Shown piece by piece: positions 7,691 through 16,147 of a stretch of DNA of 33,572 nucleotides. The DNA is taken from the NCBI GenBank assembly GCA_030431715.1, contig JAUIIO010000033.1:1-33572 (forward strand), given 5' to 3'. Within the stretch, counting starts at the first letter, position 1. Every line of letters begins with the position of its first letter. The notes beneath the pieces are model-generated. The model was not told the DNA's origin, made no database searches, and was given only the letters and a program-made list of their open reading frames with translations. Source of the DNA: a bacterium. Its GTDB lineage: Bacteria; Bdellovibrionota_C; UBA2361; RFPC01. The position numbers were made by a program, and so were the translations under genes.

Positions 7691-8299
7691 ATGGTTCATT
7701 CCTTTGAGATATTTGAGCAGAGCGCAAGTCCGTGTCTCTTTACAACGGCACAAGGAGAAATACTTTATGTCAATCCGGCACTGGAAGAGCTTACCCAATA
7801 CTCGAAAGATGAAATGATCGGCGCGAATCCTCGCTTATTCCAGTCAGGACAAACCCCAGTTTCTGTTTACCACGATCTCTGGAAAACGATACTAGCCGGA
7901 AGTCCGTGGCGAGGGGAGTTACACAACCGAAAAAAAACGGGAGAGTGCTACTGGGAATGTATTACGATATCTCCTGTTATACGTCAGCAAACAGGAGAAC
8001 TTTATTATTTTGCTACCGTTGATGATCGCACAGAACAAAAGAGGAAAGAAGGTATTCGGGAGCGCCAACTTGACACATTACGCAGTATTCTTCGCCGGTG
8101 TGAGAAGGAGAGAATGGTTTCGATCTGCGCTCACTGTCACAGTGTTCGTAGCCAGAATGATGAATGGGAAGATATTGCTGAGTTTCTCGATGAGCTTCTT
8201 GGATGCAGTTGTTCTCACGGAATCTGTCCACGCTGCCTGAAGAAATACTATGCAGAATTTCATTCCGAACAGAAAAAAGATGGTACGATTAAAGCTTAG
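7691..8299 (+). CDS. Single PAS-domain protein with Cys-rich C-terminal tail
   Basis: A 202-aa cytoplasmic protein. Residues 1-115 form a PAS domain: GEILYVNPALEELTQYSKDE, GANPRLFQSGQTP, W-x-GELHNRKKTGECYWE, and the PAC end ATVDDRTEQKRKEG. A helix follows, then a tail with ICAHCHSVRS (Cys146, Cys149), GCSCSHGICPRCLKKYY (Cys172, Cys174, Cys179, Cys182). This tail resembles the C-x2-C-K-x-I-R ... SHGICPxC tail known from stand-alone response regulators and PAS proteins, which probably binds a metal. No kinase, GGDEF or HTH output is present, so it must act by protein contact or as a sensor adaptor. It ends 10 bp from the convergent DUF488 gene. Confidence 0.82.
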   Translation: MVHSFEIFEQSASPCLFTTAQGEILYVNPALEELTQYSKDEMIGANPRLFQSGQTPVSVYHDLWKTILAGSPWRGELHNRKKTGECYWECITISPVIRQQTGELYYFATVDDRTEQKRKEGIRERQLDTLRSILRRCEKERMVSICAHCHSVRSQNDEWEDIAEFLDELLGCSCSHGICPRCLKKYYAEFHSEQKKDGTIKA

Positions 8300-8309
8300 T
8301 GTATCATAT

Positions 8310-8654
8310 TTATTTCAACCTCTGTAAGTACTCACGCAGTACTTTTGCATGCGTGTATTGCTTCGTTTTTGCGCCGTATAATAGAATAAGTGGTGTTCGA
8401 CTGTTTGATTTAAGTTCTCTGGCACGCTCTCTGTGTGATTTGAGTTCTTTGAGATAGCTTTTCCTGAACTCTCCCCATTTCTCAGAATCGTGCCCGTACC
8501 ACCTCCTTAACTTGTCGCTTGGTGCCAGATCTTTCCACCAATCATCAAGTTTAGCTTCAGATTTAGAAACACCCCGTGGCCACAGACGATCTACCAGTAC
8601 CCGGTATCCTTTTGTGGATGAATGGTCATAAATGCGTTCTAGCAGGATATTCAT
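8310..8654 (-). CDS. DUF488 family protein (YeaO-like), 114 aa
   Basis: A small cytoplasmic protein of the DUF488/YeaO family: IYDHSSTKGYRVLVDRLWPRG near the N terminus, then WWKDLAPSDKLRRWYGHD, W-x-EFRKSYLKEL, and the end PLILLYGAKTKQYTHAKVLREYL. The family is widespread and of unknown biochemical function. The ATG at 8654 was preferred because GAGAG lies eight bases upstream and the conserved region begins right after it; a start five codons further up has no ribosome site. It has no obvious link with denitrification and converges on the PAS gene. Confidence 0.85.
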   Translation of the reverse strand: MNILLERIYDHSSTKGYRVLVDRLWPRGVSKSEAKLDDWWKDLAPSDKLRRWYGHDSEKWGEFRKSYLKELKSHRERARELKSNSRTPLILLYGAKTKQYTHAKVLREYLQRLK

Positions 8655-8776
8655 AGTGTTTTCTCTCATCGACGAAAAGGTATTTGGTCAGACCTCTAAA
8701 ATGTATGGGGCACCTGACTTATCTTCTATAGTATAGGGTCTGTTCTTAAGTACCAAAAGAACAACGGATAAAATAT

Positions 8777-10054
8777 CTAGCCTGCTGTACTAAAGTTCGC
8801 TCCGAGTGAGAAGATAAGCTTCGTAGTATTCTGTGCATAGCTCTGTGCGTCGTAGTGGGCAAATTTCACACCTGCGTAGTATCTCTCATAGAAGTGCTGG
8901 ACGATGTTTACATCCCACTCCCTGCCGTATGTGATATTTCCCTCTTCTGATTGGAAATGATGATACACGAATTCAAGCACTGTTTTTCCAAGGTTCTTGC
9001 TCCATTCATTCTGTACGTAGGCGAGCTTGCCATATGAATCCTGCAGACCTTCTGGCGGTGTATTAAGAAAAATATCTGCCCAGCCATTCCATTTGTGAAG
9101 GGTTGCCAGAGGGGTTGAAAACGCAATCTTCCCGCTATCACTTCCCAGTAATTCAAAGCCGCCGGATAAGGAAAATGCTTTATAACCTATGCCTGTCCCG
9201 GCACGAAGATAATTGGCGTGATAGTTTGCAGGGTTGTCCTGATAGTCGGATTGATAGGCATATTCCAGATCGTAGAGAAGCGAGAAGTTGTCACCGAGAG
9301 GCTGTTTACCTGTTGCCAGTCCGCCAAAGGTTGCAGAGGATTGCGCTGAGAGATCTTCCAGGTCTAAGAGATAAGAATAAAGACTTATGGTACTGTCTTT
9401 AAGGCCACTATAGTTAACATGAAAGAGGTGATTTGCAGAATCGATGTCGCCAACAGGGCTATCATCTCCAAAAATACGGTTTACATTCCACATATAGCCA
9501 TAGAAAAATTCAACATCTTCAAGCGTTGTGTTGGTAAACGTTGCACCGTCAAATGTTTGATGATTCTGACGCCACACAACATCACCAACAAAGCGAGCAT
9601 TATCAAGTACCTTGTGGTAGCGTCCCGCGAGTAGTTTTGAGTCAGAGATATGAGAGGAGGTAAGGGTAAGGATATTAACCTCTGTCCCATCAACGTCAGC
9701 GACAACAGGCCTATCGGTCACACCATTAATAGTGTTGTTAAACGTATCAGGACCCAGCTCTGAAACATCTTCAATTTCAATATGGCCATTGAGCCGATAT
9801 ACCTCAGCGCTTTTAAACCCCAGAACAGAGCGGAGAGTAGAGGCATTTGCATCTTTCTTGAATCCAGCCTGGTCTACATTCTCAAATCGGTAGCGAAAGG
9901 TAGCATACGTTTCACTTTCCTCAAAAAACGTTGCAAGGGGATCTGAGGAAAGGTCTTCTGTCGTCTCTTCTGGTGCGGCGTAGAGAAGTGGGACAAGAAA
10001 GAATATTTGTACGATGAGATAAAAGTGCAAGGGAGGAGTTGTAAGTGTTTTCAT
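8777..10054 (-). CDS. Outer-membrane beta-barrel porin, alginate-export-like
   Basis: A 425-aa protein with a signal peptide (FYLIVQIFFLVPLLYA, cleavage near AAPEE). The mature chain has about 16 alternating amphipathic strands with aromatic ends (ETYATFRYRFENVDQAG, YGYMWNVNRIFG, LFHVNYSGLK, YLRAGTGIGYKAFSLSGGFE, VLEFVYHHFQSEEGN, YAGVKFAHYDAQ) and a terminal TKLIFSLGANF strand. The sequence has the feel of the alginate_export/porin superfamily, in which most members have no known substrate. It should sit in the outer membrane and allow passage of small solutes; nitrite uptake is possible but unproven. It follows the radical SAM gene on the same strand with a 90-bp gap holding a small GGAGT-ATTT-ACTCC hairpin. 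Confidence 0.72.
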   Translation of the reverse strand: MKTLTTPPLHFYLIVQIFFLVPLLYAAPEETTEDLSSDPLATFFEESETYATFRYRFENVDQAGFKKDANASTLRSVLGFKSAEVYRLNGHIEIEDVSELGPDTFNNTINGVTDRPVVADVDGTEVNILTLTSSHISDSKLLAGRYHKVLDNARFVGDVVWRQNHQTFDGATFTNTTLEDVEFFYGYMWNVNRIFGDDSPVGDIDSANHLFHVNYSGLKDSTISLYSYLLDLEDLSAQSSATFGGLATGKQPLGDNFSLLYDLEYAYQSDYQDNPANYHANYLRAGTGIGYKAFSLSGGFELLGSDSGKIAFSTPLATLHKWNGWADIFLNTPPEGLQDSYGKLAYVQNEWSKNLGKTVLEFVYHHFQSEEGNITYGREWDVNIVQHFYERYYAGVKFAHYDAQSYAQNTTKLIFSLGANFSTAG

Positions 10055-10143
10055 AGCTCTAGCAGAAGATAAGGGTGAGAATGTTCATGTCGTATTTAAT
10101 AATGGAGTAAATACTCCTTATTTGTAAAGGTGGAGAATAAAAC

Positions 10144-11334
10144 TTATTGTAACCCGTAATTGATCAGATCGCTCTGGTAAGGGAAGCTCCCCGGCTGATA
10201 CACGCAGCTGCTGTCATCGGCCAGAGCCTGACCTGATTCTGCGTAGGCACGAGATCTTGATCCGCCACATACACTGTTAAATTCACAACAACCACATGCC
10301 CCGTGTAGGAGCTTTTCATTTCGGAGTGATTGAAAGAGGGATGAACTCTGGTAGATCTCACGTAGAGATTTTTCTTTGATGTTTCCAGCGACCAGAGGCA
10401 GGAATCCGCTTGGCTGGACATTGCCAAGATGGGAGATGAAGACAAATCCTTTGCCAGCGTTGATGTGGAGTGGAGTTCTCCGTATACCGGCGCGTGCCCG
10501 AAGCTGTCCTTGTAGCACAATGTTGCTTAGAGCGTTACGAAGTGTTTTGTAAGGTGAGGGGACGTTGTCGAGATACGTAGTGTCATTGTGTTTTTCAAGG
10601 ATCGCTCGCTCGGTTACGATGCGCTTAAATTGGTGACCTTCAGTAGTTTTAATACTGAGGTATTTAGAACAGTCATAAAGAAAATGCATAACGGCTTCAT
10701 ATTCTTCGGGACTGATATCATGAAGAGCTTTTCCACGTCCAACTGAGACAAGAAAAAACACACTCCATGTCATAACTTTTCGCTTGGTTAAAAGCGTAAA
10801 GATATCAGGAAGCAAGTGCATATTATGTTTTGTCACGGTGGTATTTATCTGAACTTTTAAACCGAGTTCATTCGCTGCTTCCCAACCCTTCTCGGTAAGA
10901 TCAAAAGAGCCAGGAACGCCTCTAAAGGCATCGTGTATCTTCGCATCCGGGCCATCAATACTCAGTGAAAGAGCTTTGACGCCAGACGCTTTTACCCGTC
11001 TGAGATTGTCTTCTGATAAAAGCGGTGTTCCAGACGGGGATATCGCCATTGCTAATCCCAGTTCCTTTCCGTAGGTAAGCAACTCGAAAAGATCATGACG
11101 CTTAAAAGGATCTCCACCGGTAAATACGACAATGGGACGCGGATCTCCGAATTCTTTTACATCACGCAGTAGTTTCTTCCCCTGATCAAGGTTGAGTGCT
11201 TTTGGATGGTGATGAGGAACAGCTTCAGCCCGACAATGCTTACATGCCAGATCGCAGGCCTGAGTTACCTCCCAAATGATCATAAAAGGACGTGTTCCGA
11301 GGTCATAAGATGGCTTTCTGATAATTTTCTTCAT
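10144..11334 (-). CDS. Radical SAM/SPASM protein (TIGR04053-like, heme-linked)
   Basis: A 396-aa radical SAM enzyme. The S-adenosylmethionine 4Fe-4S site is C27-DLA-C31-KH-C34 within IWEVTQACDLACKHCRAEA; VVFTGGDPFKRHDL is the GGE-type motif, and SLSIDGPDAKIHDAFRG is the typical SPASM-family strand. The C terminus has a Cys-rich SPASM-like domain (GACGCCEFNSVCGG ... SSCVYQPG) for auxiliary Fe-S clusters. It resembles the TIGR04053 group, which is related to NirJ and AhbC/AhbD enzymes that modify heme side chains. It is divergent from protoporphyrinogen oxidase with a shared FNR-like box, which favours a role in heme or tetrapyrrole synthesis under low oxygen. The exact reaction is not determined. 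Confidence 0.85.
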   Translation of the reverse strand: MKKIIRKPSYDLGTRPFMIIWEVTQACDLACKHCRAEAVPHHHPKALNLDQGKKLLRDVKEFGDPRPIVVFTGGDPFKRHDLFELLTYGKELGLAMAISPSGTPLLSEDNLRRVKASGVKALSLSIDGPDAKIHDAFRGVPGSFDLTEKGWEAANELGLKVQINTTVTKHNMHLLPDIFTLLTKRKVMTWSVFFLVSVGRGKALHDISPEEYEAVMHFLYDCSKYLSIKTTEGHQFKRIVTERAILEKHNDTTYLDNVPSPYKTLRNALSNIVLQGQLRARAGIRRTPLHINAGKGFVFISHLGNVQPSGFLPLVAGNIKEKSLREIYQSSSLFQSLRNEKLLHGACGCCEFNSVCGGSRSRAYAESGQALADDSSCVYQPGSFPYQSDLINYGLQ

Positions 11335-11430
11335 ATTTGAACCAGTGATTATTCTTTATTAGGGATCATAGCAACTCGATCTTTTAAAGAGGAGTACTCT
11401 CCGCACAATGAAAAGCGTAAATATCGATTT

Positions 11431-11448
11431 TTATGATCAAGATCATAA
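11431..11448. promoter_or_regulatory. FNR/DNR-like box in the radical SAM - hemG intergenic region
   Basis: TTATGATCAAGATCATAA is a near-perfect 18-bp palindrome, 64 bp before the hemG ATG and 96 bp from the radical SAM start. It shares TTATGA-N6-TCATAA with sites at 16183 and 20806. Crp/FNR-family proteins bind TTGAT-N4-ATCAA-type palindromes, so this is a plausible site for such a regulator. Confidence 0.65.
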
Positions 11449-11512
11449 AAAAAAACAAATCAGCTCTCTGTTATGGTTCTGCTCAGGTAGTATTTGAAGT
11501 AGTTGTAATAAC

Positions 11513-12979
11513 ATGAATAAATCTATCGTAGTTGTAGGAGGCGGTGTCACCGGACTCACTGCTGCCTATAGCCTTATCAAAATGAGCGCTCAGAAAGGCT
11601 TGCGGTTAAAGGTTCATCTTCTGGAAGGTGAACACGATCCGGGTGGTAAAATATGTACTGAGCGCAAAAACGGATATCTGTTAGAGCTGGGGCCGGACAC
11701 TATTCACGATCCAGCAGGTATGGCTTTTTCTCTTATTACAGAGCTTGGACTCGCAGATGATATCATTACACCCTTAAGAAGTGGTCACTCAGTTTTGCAT
11801 AACAATCGTTTGCACAGTGTCAGCAGCGGTATCATGGGCTCTCCTGCACAGAAAGCCCGAGCCATATTAGCTACTGATGCTATATCGCTCTCTGCGAAAT
11901 TTCGGGCAGTACTGGGCAGTTTTATTCGTGGTTCCCAGCCAGGGATAGATATCTCAATTGCAGACTATTGTCGCGCCAAATGGGGAGATGAGTTTTCACA
12001 GATTCTTTTAGAACCACTACTCGCCGGGATACATGGCGGCAGAGGCCAGAAATTGAGCATGTTAGCGCTTTATCCACATCTTATGGATGATCAATTACAT
12101 TTAAAAAACGTGAAACAGAAGAGCACGTTTCAAGAATCAAGGCCGCGCATCTTTACGCTTAAGAATGGATTATCTACTTTAACTCAAAAGCTTAAGGAAA
12201 AACTTCCGAAAGACACTGTCATAACAGGAACGCGGGTAAAGTCCATAGATCCTTCACACTCTGAAGGCGTTCAGATAAAGCTTGAAGATGGTAATGAGTT
12301 AATAGGGTCTGTCTGTGTGTTAGCTACACCGGCCTATGAGAGTTCAAAACTCTTAGCTTTAAGTTCGCCTGAAGTTGCAGGAGTCTTGTCTTCCATTACT
12401 TTTTCTTCAACAGTCGTTGTAACCACCGGGATTTCAACTCATTACGACCAGAAAGTTCCATATGGCAATGGTGTCATTAGTACTGGTTCATCCGGATCGA
12501 TGATTAGTGCATGTACCTGGAGTTCGCTGAAATGGGCGGGAAGAAGTCCGAAAGCGGTTTTACTTTCTCGTTCCTTTCTGCACTCGGGGATGGGAAAGGA
12601 TTTTCTCAAGCATTCAGATCAGGGACTGAAAGATATTGTTGCTTCTGAGCTGGGGAACGTATTGAGAACAAAAGTCGATCCACTTTTTACGCATGTGAAG
12701 CGGTGGCATCAGGCGTTTCCTCAGTATGAACTCGGACATGTAGGTAAAGTGAAAAAGCTTGAAGAATATGAGCGGCAAAACCCGCAACTGCTTCTGTGCG
12801 GAGCCTCCTATCGGGGAGGAAGCATTACCTCATGCGTACGAGATGCTCAACGAGCGGCAAAGAAAGCTTTTAGCTCATTACTTCAAAACCAATCAGAAGA
12901 GAACATAGCAATCTCTCAAACAGAGGGACCCACTCTATGGTCGAGTGAGATGAGAAAGGAGAATTTACAGAATGCATAA
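11513..12979 (+). CDS. hemG: Protoporphyrinogen oxidase (oxygen-dependent type, FAD)
   Basis: A 488-aa FAD protein of the HemY/HemG(PPOX) family that oxidises protoporphyrinogen IX to protoporphyrin IX. The N-terminal dinucleotide fold is SIVVVGGGVTGLTAAYS (GxGxxG at 9-14), followed by LLEGEHDPGGKI and a GYLLELGPDTI strand; LLEPLLAGIHGGRGQKLSM is the conserved substrate-region motif; the C-terminal FAD contact is LLCGASYRGGSITSCVRDAQRAA. The final 30 residues are a hydrophilic extension. The TAA overlaps the ATG of the next gene by 8 bp, so the two are translationally coupled. In other nomenclature this gene is hemY. It is divergent from the radical SAM enzyme; the oxygen-like FAD enzyme could also use other acceptors. 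Confidence 0.92.
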   Translation: MNKSIVVVGGGVTGLTAAYSLIKMSAQKGLRLKVHLLEGEHDPGGKICTERKNGYLLELGPDTIHDPAGMAFSLITELGLADDIITPLRSGHSVLHNNRLHSVSSGIMGSPAQKARAILATDAISLSAKFRAVLGSFIRGSQPGIDISIADYCRAKWGDEFSQILLEPLLAGIHGGRGQKLSMLALYPHLMDDQLHLKNVKQKSTFQESRPRIFTLKNGLSTLTQKLKEKLPKDTVITGTRVKSIDPSHSEGVQIKLEDGNELIGSVCVLATPAYESSKLLALSSPEVAGVLSSITFSSTVVVTTGISTHYDQKVPYGNGVISTGSSGSMISACTWSSLKWAGRSPKAVLLSRSFLHSGMGKDFLKHSDQGLKDIVASELGNVLRTKVDPLFTHVKRWHQAFPQYELGHVGKVKKLEEYERQNPQLLLCGASYRGGSITSCVRDAQRAAKKAFSSLLQNQSEENIAISQTEGPTLWSSEMRKENLQNA

Positions 12980-14786
12980 TAATTTACATCATTTTCATAT
13001 TCCCGTAATGGGAACCGGTTTTACTATTGATACTCCACTTAAGGTGGCCCCACTGGGTATTTCTTCTGTAGTGTCTTTAGTTGACGATCAACTGATCGAG
13101 AAAATGTATAAAAAGTATACGACAGCAAATGGGATGCCTTACCGGGAGATACGCAAGAACAAACGCTATGCTCGTCCACTGCGAATAACACGCTATCTTA
13201 ATTTGTTAAAAACTCTGGTAGATACGCAGTTTGAACAGATAAGAGAACAAAAGTTCTCCCCGGAAAACGTGATAACAAGATATTTTGAGCTCCTGCCCTG
13301 TGACTCTAAGCTCTATCAGGAATATACAGCAATGCAGCAGGAAGAAGAGAGCTCAAACTTAGCAGTCCGTCAGAACAGACTGCGCAAAAAAATGTTAGCG
13401 GGCTCAATCGATGTTAATATAATGACTAAAGTTGATCGTCCGCAGTACAAAAATGGTGAGATAAACACCTCCGAACTCTCAGATGCTCTGGCAGCGCTCA
13501 AAGGTTTCGCAGAGAGCGATCTTGAATCCGCAGTCGTTTTTTCTGCCGGGGTTAATACGAAGCTTTTTCAGGCACTCACCGAGTACGATGACTTTTTTAC
13601 AGAAGCAAATGCTCTGCCACGAAAAAGGATCATTTTGAAAGTCAGTGATTTTCGCTCTGCCCTCACCCAGGGGAAAATGCTTGCTAAGAAAGGGATCTGG
13701 GTGTCTGAGTTTAGAATTGAATCGGGACTTAATTGCGGAGGACATGCTTTTCCTACGAAGGGAGAGCTTATGGCGATTACCCTGGAGGAGTTCCGGGTAA
13801 GGCGAGAAGAGCTCATTGATACGCTTTTTACCTTATACGCTAAAGCCACGACGGATCGGGCAGGATGGATGCCGGAGGCACCTTTGCCAGTTCGTTTTTC
13901 TGCACAGGGAGGAGTCGGCACGCACGAGGAACATGAGTTTTTAAGGCACTATTTTAAGCTCGATAGTATTGGTTGGGGCAGCCCGTTTTTGTTAGTACCA
14001 GAAGCTACGGTGGTAGATGAAGAGACTCGGGCAGAGCTCCTTAAAGCGAAAGCAACTGATATCTATCTGAGTAACTCCTCGCCACTCGGAGTACCGTTTT
14101 ATACCTTACTGACGTCAAAAAGCGAACAGGAAAGAAAGAGAAGGATTGCCGAAAAAAAACCGGGCAGTCCATGCTTTAATAAATATCTGGCTTCAAACAC
14201 AGAGTTTGAAGGAGAGCCACTCTGTGTGGCATCAAAAGCCTACCAACAACAAAAAATTACAAGTCTCGAATCGAGTGATCTTCTCGTAGAAGAGATTGAG
14301 CAGCAGAAAGCATCTTTGCTTGAAAAAGCCTGTATCTGTTTTGAGCTTGGCGCTTCTCCGCGAATGAAAGGAAATAGTGAAGTCAGCGAAAGTGCGCTCT
14401 ATCCGGCGATATGTCCTGGACCGAACATTGTCTATTTTGAGGGCTGTTATTCTTTAAAGGAGATGGTTGATCATATATATGGAAAAACAAGCACGGTTCG
14501 CCTAGATACCCTACGCCCACATGTTCTGCTAAACGAACTTAAACTCTATATCGAATACAGTCAGCGTTTTGCTCAAACGGCAAATGCATCACAACAAAGT
14601 TATTGGAATGCTTACCGCGAAAATCTCGTCCTTGGCCTAAAGCGTTATGAGGAGTTCTCAAAAGAGATGAACGGTGATGATAACGATAAGAGCCAGAAAT
14701 TTCTAGGCCAGTGTGCTACCCTTCATGATCAGCTTGTGAGAATTCAGCAGAGCGTCTGGGCAGAGGAGGCCGTAAAATCAGAGTGA
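12972..14786 (+). CDS. 604-aa protein of unknown function, nitronate monooxygenase-like fold suggested
   Basis: Not firmly recognised. The N terminus IPVMGTGFTIDTPLKVAPLG (residues 10-29) resembles the first strand and loop of FMN-dependent TIM-barrel enzymes such as nitronate monooxygenase (PxxMxxxS-TP). Further on, SGLNCGGHAFP (about 250-260) and FSAQGGVGTHEEHEF (about 310-324) followed by SIGWGSPFLLVPEATVVD look like the GGH and GGIGT-phosphate-binding and GT-x-FL-x-PEA motifs of that superfamily. A Cys-containing C-terminal half (SPCFNKYLASN, LCVASKAY, KACICFELG, YPAICPGPNIVYFEGCY) has no counterpart I know. It is coupled to hemG (8-bp overlap, AAGGAG inside the hemG end), which suggests a tetrapyrrole or flavin-linked role. 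It ends 9 bp into the convergent di-heme gene. Confidence 0.6.
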   Translation: MHNNLHHFHIPVMGTGFTIDTPLKVAPLGISSVVSLVDDQLIEKMYKKYTTANGMPYREIRKNKRYARPLRITRYLNLLKTLVDTQFEQIREQKFSPENVITRYFELLPCDSKLYQEYTAMQQEEESSNLAVRQNRLRKKMLAGSIDVNIMTKVDRPQYKNGEINTSELSDALAALKGFAESDLESAVVFSAGVNTKLFQALTEYDDFFTEANALPRKRIILKVSDFRSALTQGKMLAKKGIWVSEFRIESGLNCGGHAFPTKGELMAITLEEFRVRREELIDTLFTLYAKATTDRAGWMPEAPLPVRFSAQGGVGTHEEHEFLRHYFKLDSIGWGSPFLLVPEATVVDEETRAELLKAKATDIYLSNSSPLGVPFYTLLTSKSEQERKRRIAEKKPGSPCFNKYLASNTEFEGEPLCVASKAYQQQKITSLESSDLLVEEIEQQKASLLEKACICFELGASPRMKGNSEVSESALYPAICPGPNIVYFEGCYSLKEMVDHIYGKTSTVRLDTLRPHVLLNELKLYIEYSQRFAQTANASQQSYWNAYRENLVLGLKRYEEFSKEMNGDDNDKSQKFLGQCATLHDQLVRIQQSVWAEEAVKSE

Positions 14787-16097
14787 CTCCAGAAATGAAA
14801 TGAGAGCAGCTCGGTCTCGCGCTGAGAGATTGGTAAATTCCATCTTAGAACTTTGAGCTTCTCCACCATGCCAGAGGATTGCTTCTTCGAGCGTCCGTGC
14901 GCGTCCATCATGGAGATAATGCTGTCGCACATGAGAAATAGTTTTAAGAAACCCTGTTCCCCAGAGTGGTGTTGTTTTCCACTCTGCCCCGGAAGCTGAA
15001 AATTCTGCTCTGGTATCAGCAAGGCCTTCTCCCATATCGTGAAGCAGCAGATCGGTAAAGGGATGTATGAGTTGCCCATCGAGCTCAGAATGCTCTACGT
15101 TAGATGTTTGAATGCCAAACTTGTGACAATTGTGACATCCCGCAAGTTGAAAGAGTTGTTTACCACGCTTTACCGTTGTGTCTGTTTGATTACGTGCAGT
15201 GGGTACACTGGCAAGCATCTGATATAAAGTGAGCTTTTCAAGATCGCTATCGGAGATCTCAGGGGCTTTATCCGAATTATTAAAGAGAGAGGTTGTGAGC
15301 CCCATCTCTCCGGCGGCGGCTCCGGCGCTTTGGTGCCGAACAGTTGGCTGGCTTGCCCGAAAGCCAAATCGCCCGAGCAAAAATCCTTCACTTTCACCGT
15401 CATAAACGTACTGAGGGCGTCCGGATATGCCATCTGCATTTGAATCTTCGGGGTCGCTCCAACTCAAAACAGTTTCTTCCGGAATGGACTCAAGGAGTCC
15501 GGGACCAACTATTCCGGGCGTCATTCTTAATGATGTCGCTACCTCACTATAACCGATTCCAGAAATACGAACTCGAAGTTTTGGCTTTCGGAGTTTAACA
15601 ACTGTTCCATCAGGATAGGTAAAACGAACTCTTTTCCACCTGATCCCGGTACGCTTAAATCGGGTCTTGTTTCGTCTCGATAACACACGATCCTGCAGCA
15701 GATCACCCACACCTGGGATATTTGTTGGTGCTCCATTCTCCTGTCGTTCGTGTAAGGCGACTTTAATAACAATGGCATTAAGGCGAGGAGCCTTTTTATA
15801 CCGTACAGAACCCTTTCCATTGTTGACATGACATCCTCCGCAACTATTATTGACGTAAAGGGGACCAAGGCCATCGCGTCTGCGGTTTATTCTATGAAAA
15901 GGCCCAAAGCCTTCCACCTGTTTAACACGGGTAGGTCCCATTGGAAGATTTGGAGCAGGGGCTTGAATCGCATTACTTCCGGGAATATCTGTAGATAACT
16001 CACCTCCCTGAAACGTGATATCCTGCCCCATGACCGCTTTGTTACTACTGATCAATATTACAAAAAATACAAATAAGAGTGGATATTGAGCTTTCAT
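14778..16097 (-). CDS. Di-heme DUF1111 oxidoreductase (thiol oxidoreductase-like)
   Basis: A 439-aa periplasmic protein with a signal peptide (MKAQYPLLFVFFVILISS, cleavage near VMGQD). Two c-type heme sites are visible: CGGCH (86-90) in NNSCGGCHVNNGKG and CHNCH near residue 320 in LAGCHNCHKFG. The end IWHGGEAQSSKMEF followed by DRAALISFLESL is typical of the DUF1111 family, distantly related to di-heme cytochrome c peroxidases. Family members are often labelled thiol oxidoreductase, with little biochemistry behind the name. An FNR-like box lies 86 bp upstream, inside the end of the plsC gene. GGGGACTCAGG precedes the ATG. A role in periplasmic electron transfer during denitrification is inference. 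Confidence 0.85.
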   Translation of the reverse strand: MKAQYPLLFVFFVILISSNKAVMGQDITFQGGELSTDIPGSNAIQAPAPNLPMGPTRVKQVEGFGPFHRINRRRDGLGPLYVNNSCGGCHVNNGKGSVRYKKAPRLNAIVIKVALHERQENGAPTNIPGVGDLLQDRVLSRRNKTRFKRTGIRWKRVRFTYPDGTVVKLRKPKLRVRISGIGYSEVATSLRMTPGIVGPGLLESIPEETVLSWSDPEDSNADGISGRPQYVYDGESEGFLLGRFGFRASQPTVRHQSAGAAAGEMGLTTSLFNNSDKAPEISDSDLEKLTLYQMLASVPTARNQTDTTVKRGKQLFQLAGCHNCHKFGIQTSNVEHSELDGQLIHPFTDLLLHDMGEGLADTRAEFSASGAEWKTTPLWGTGFLKTISHVRQHYLHDGRARTLEEAILWHGGEAQSSKMEFTNLSARDRAALISFLESL

Positions 16098-16147
16098 CCT
16101 GAGTCCCCTGCCATCAGATTCAAACTTATTATGGGGGAGATCCCGGA

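Noticed and set aside
11388..11400. GAGTACTC palindrome near the hemG promoter as an operator
   Set aside because: Too short and not repeated at other promoters in the window.
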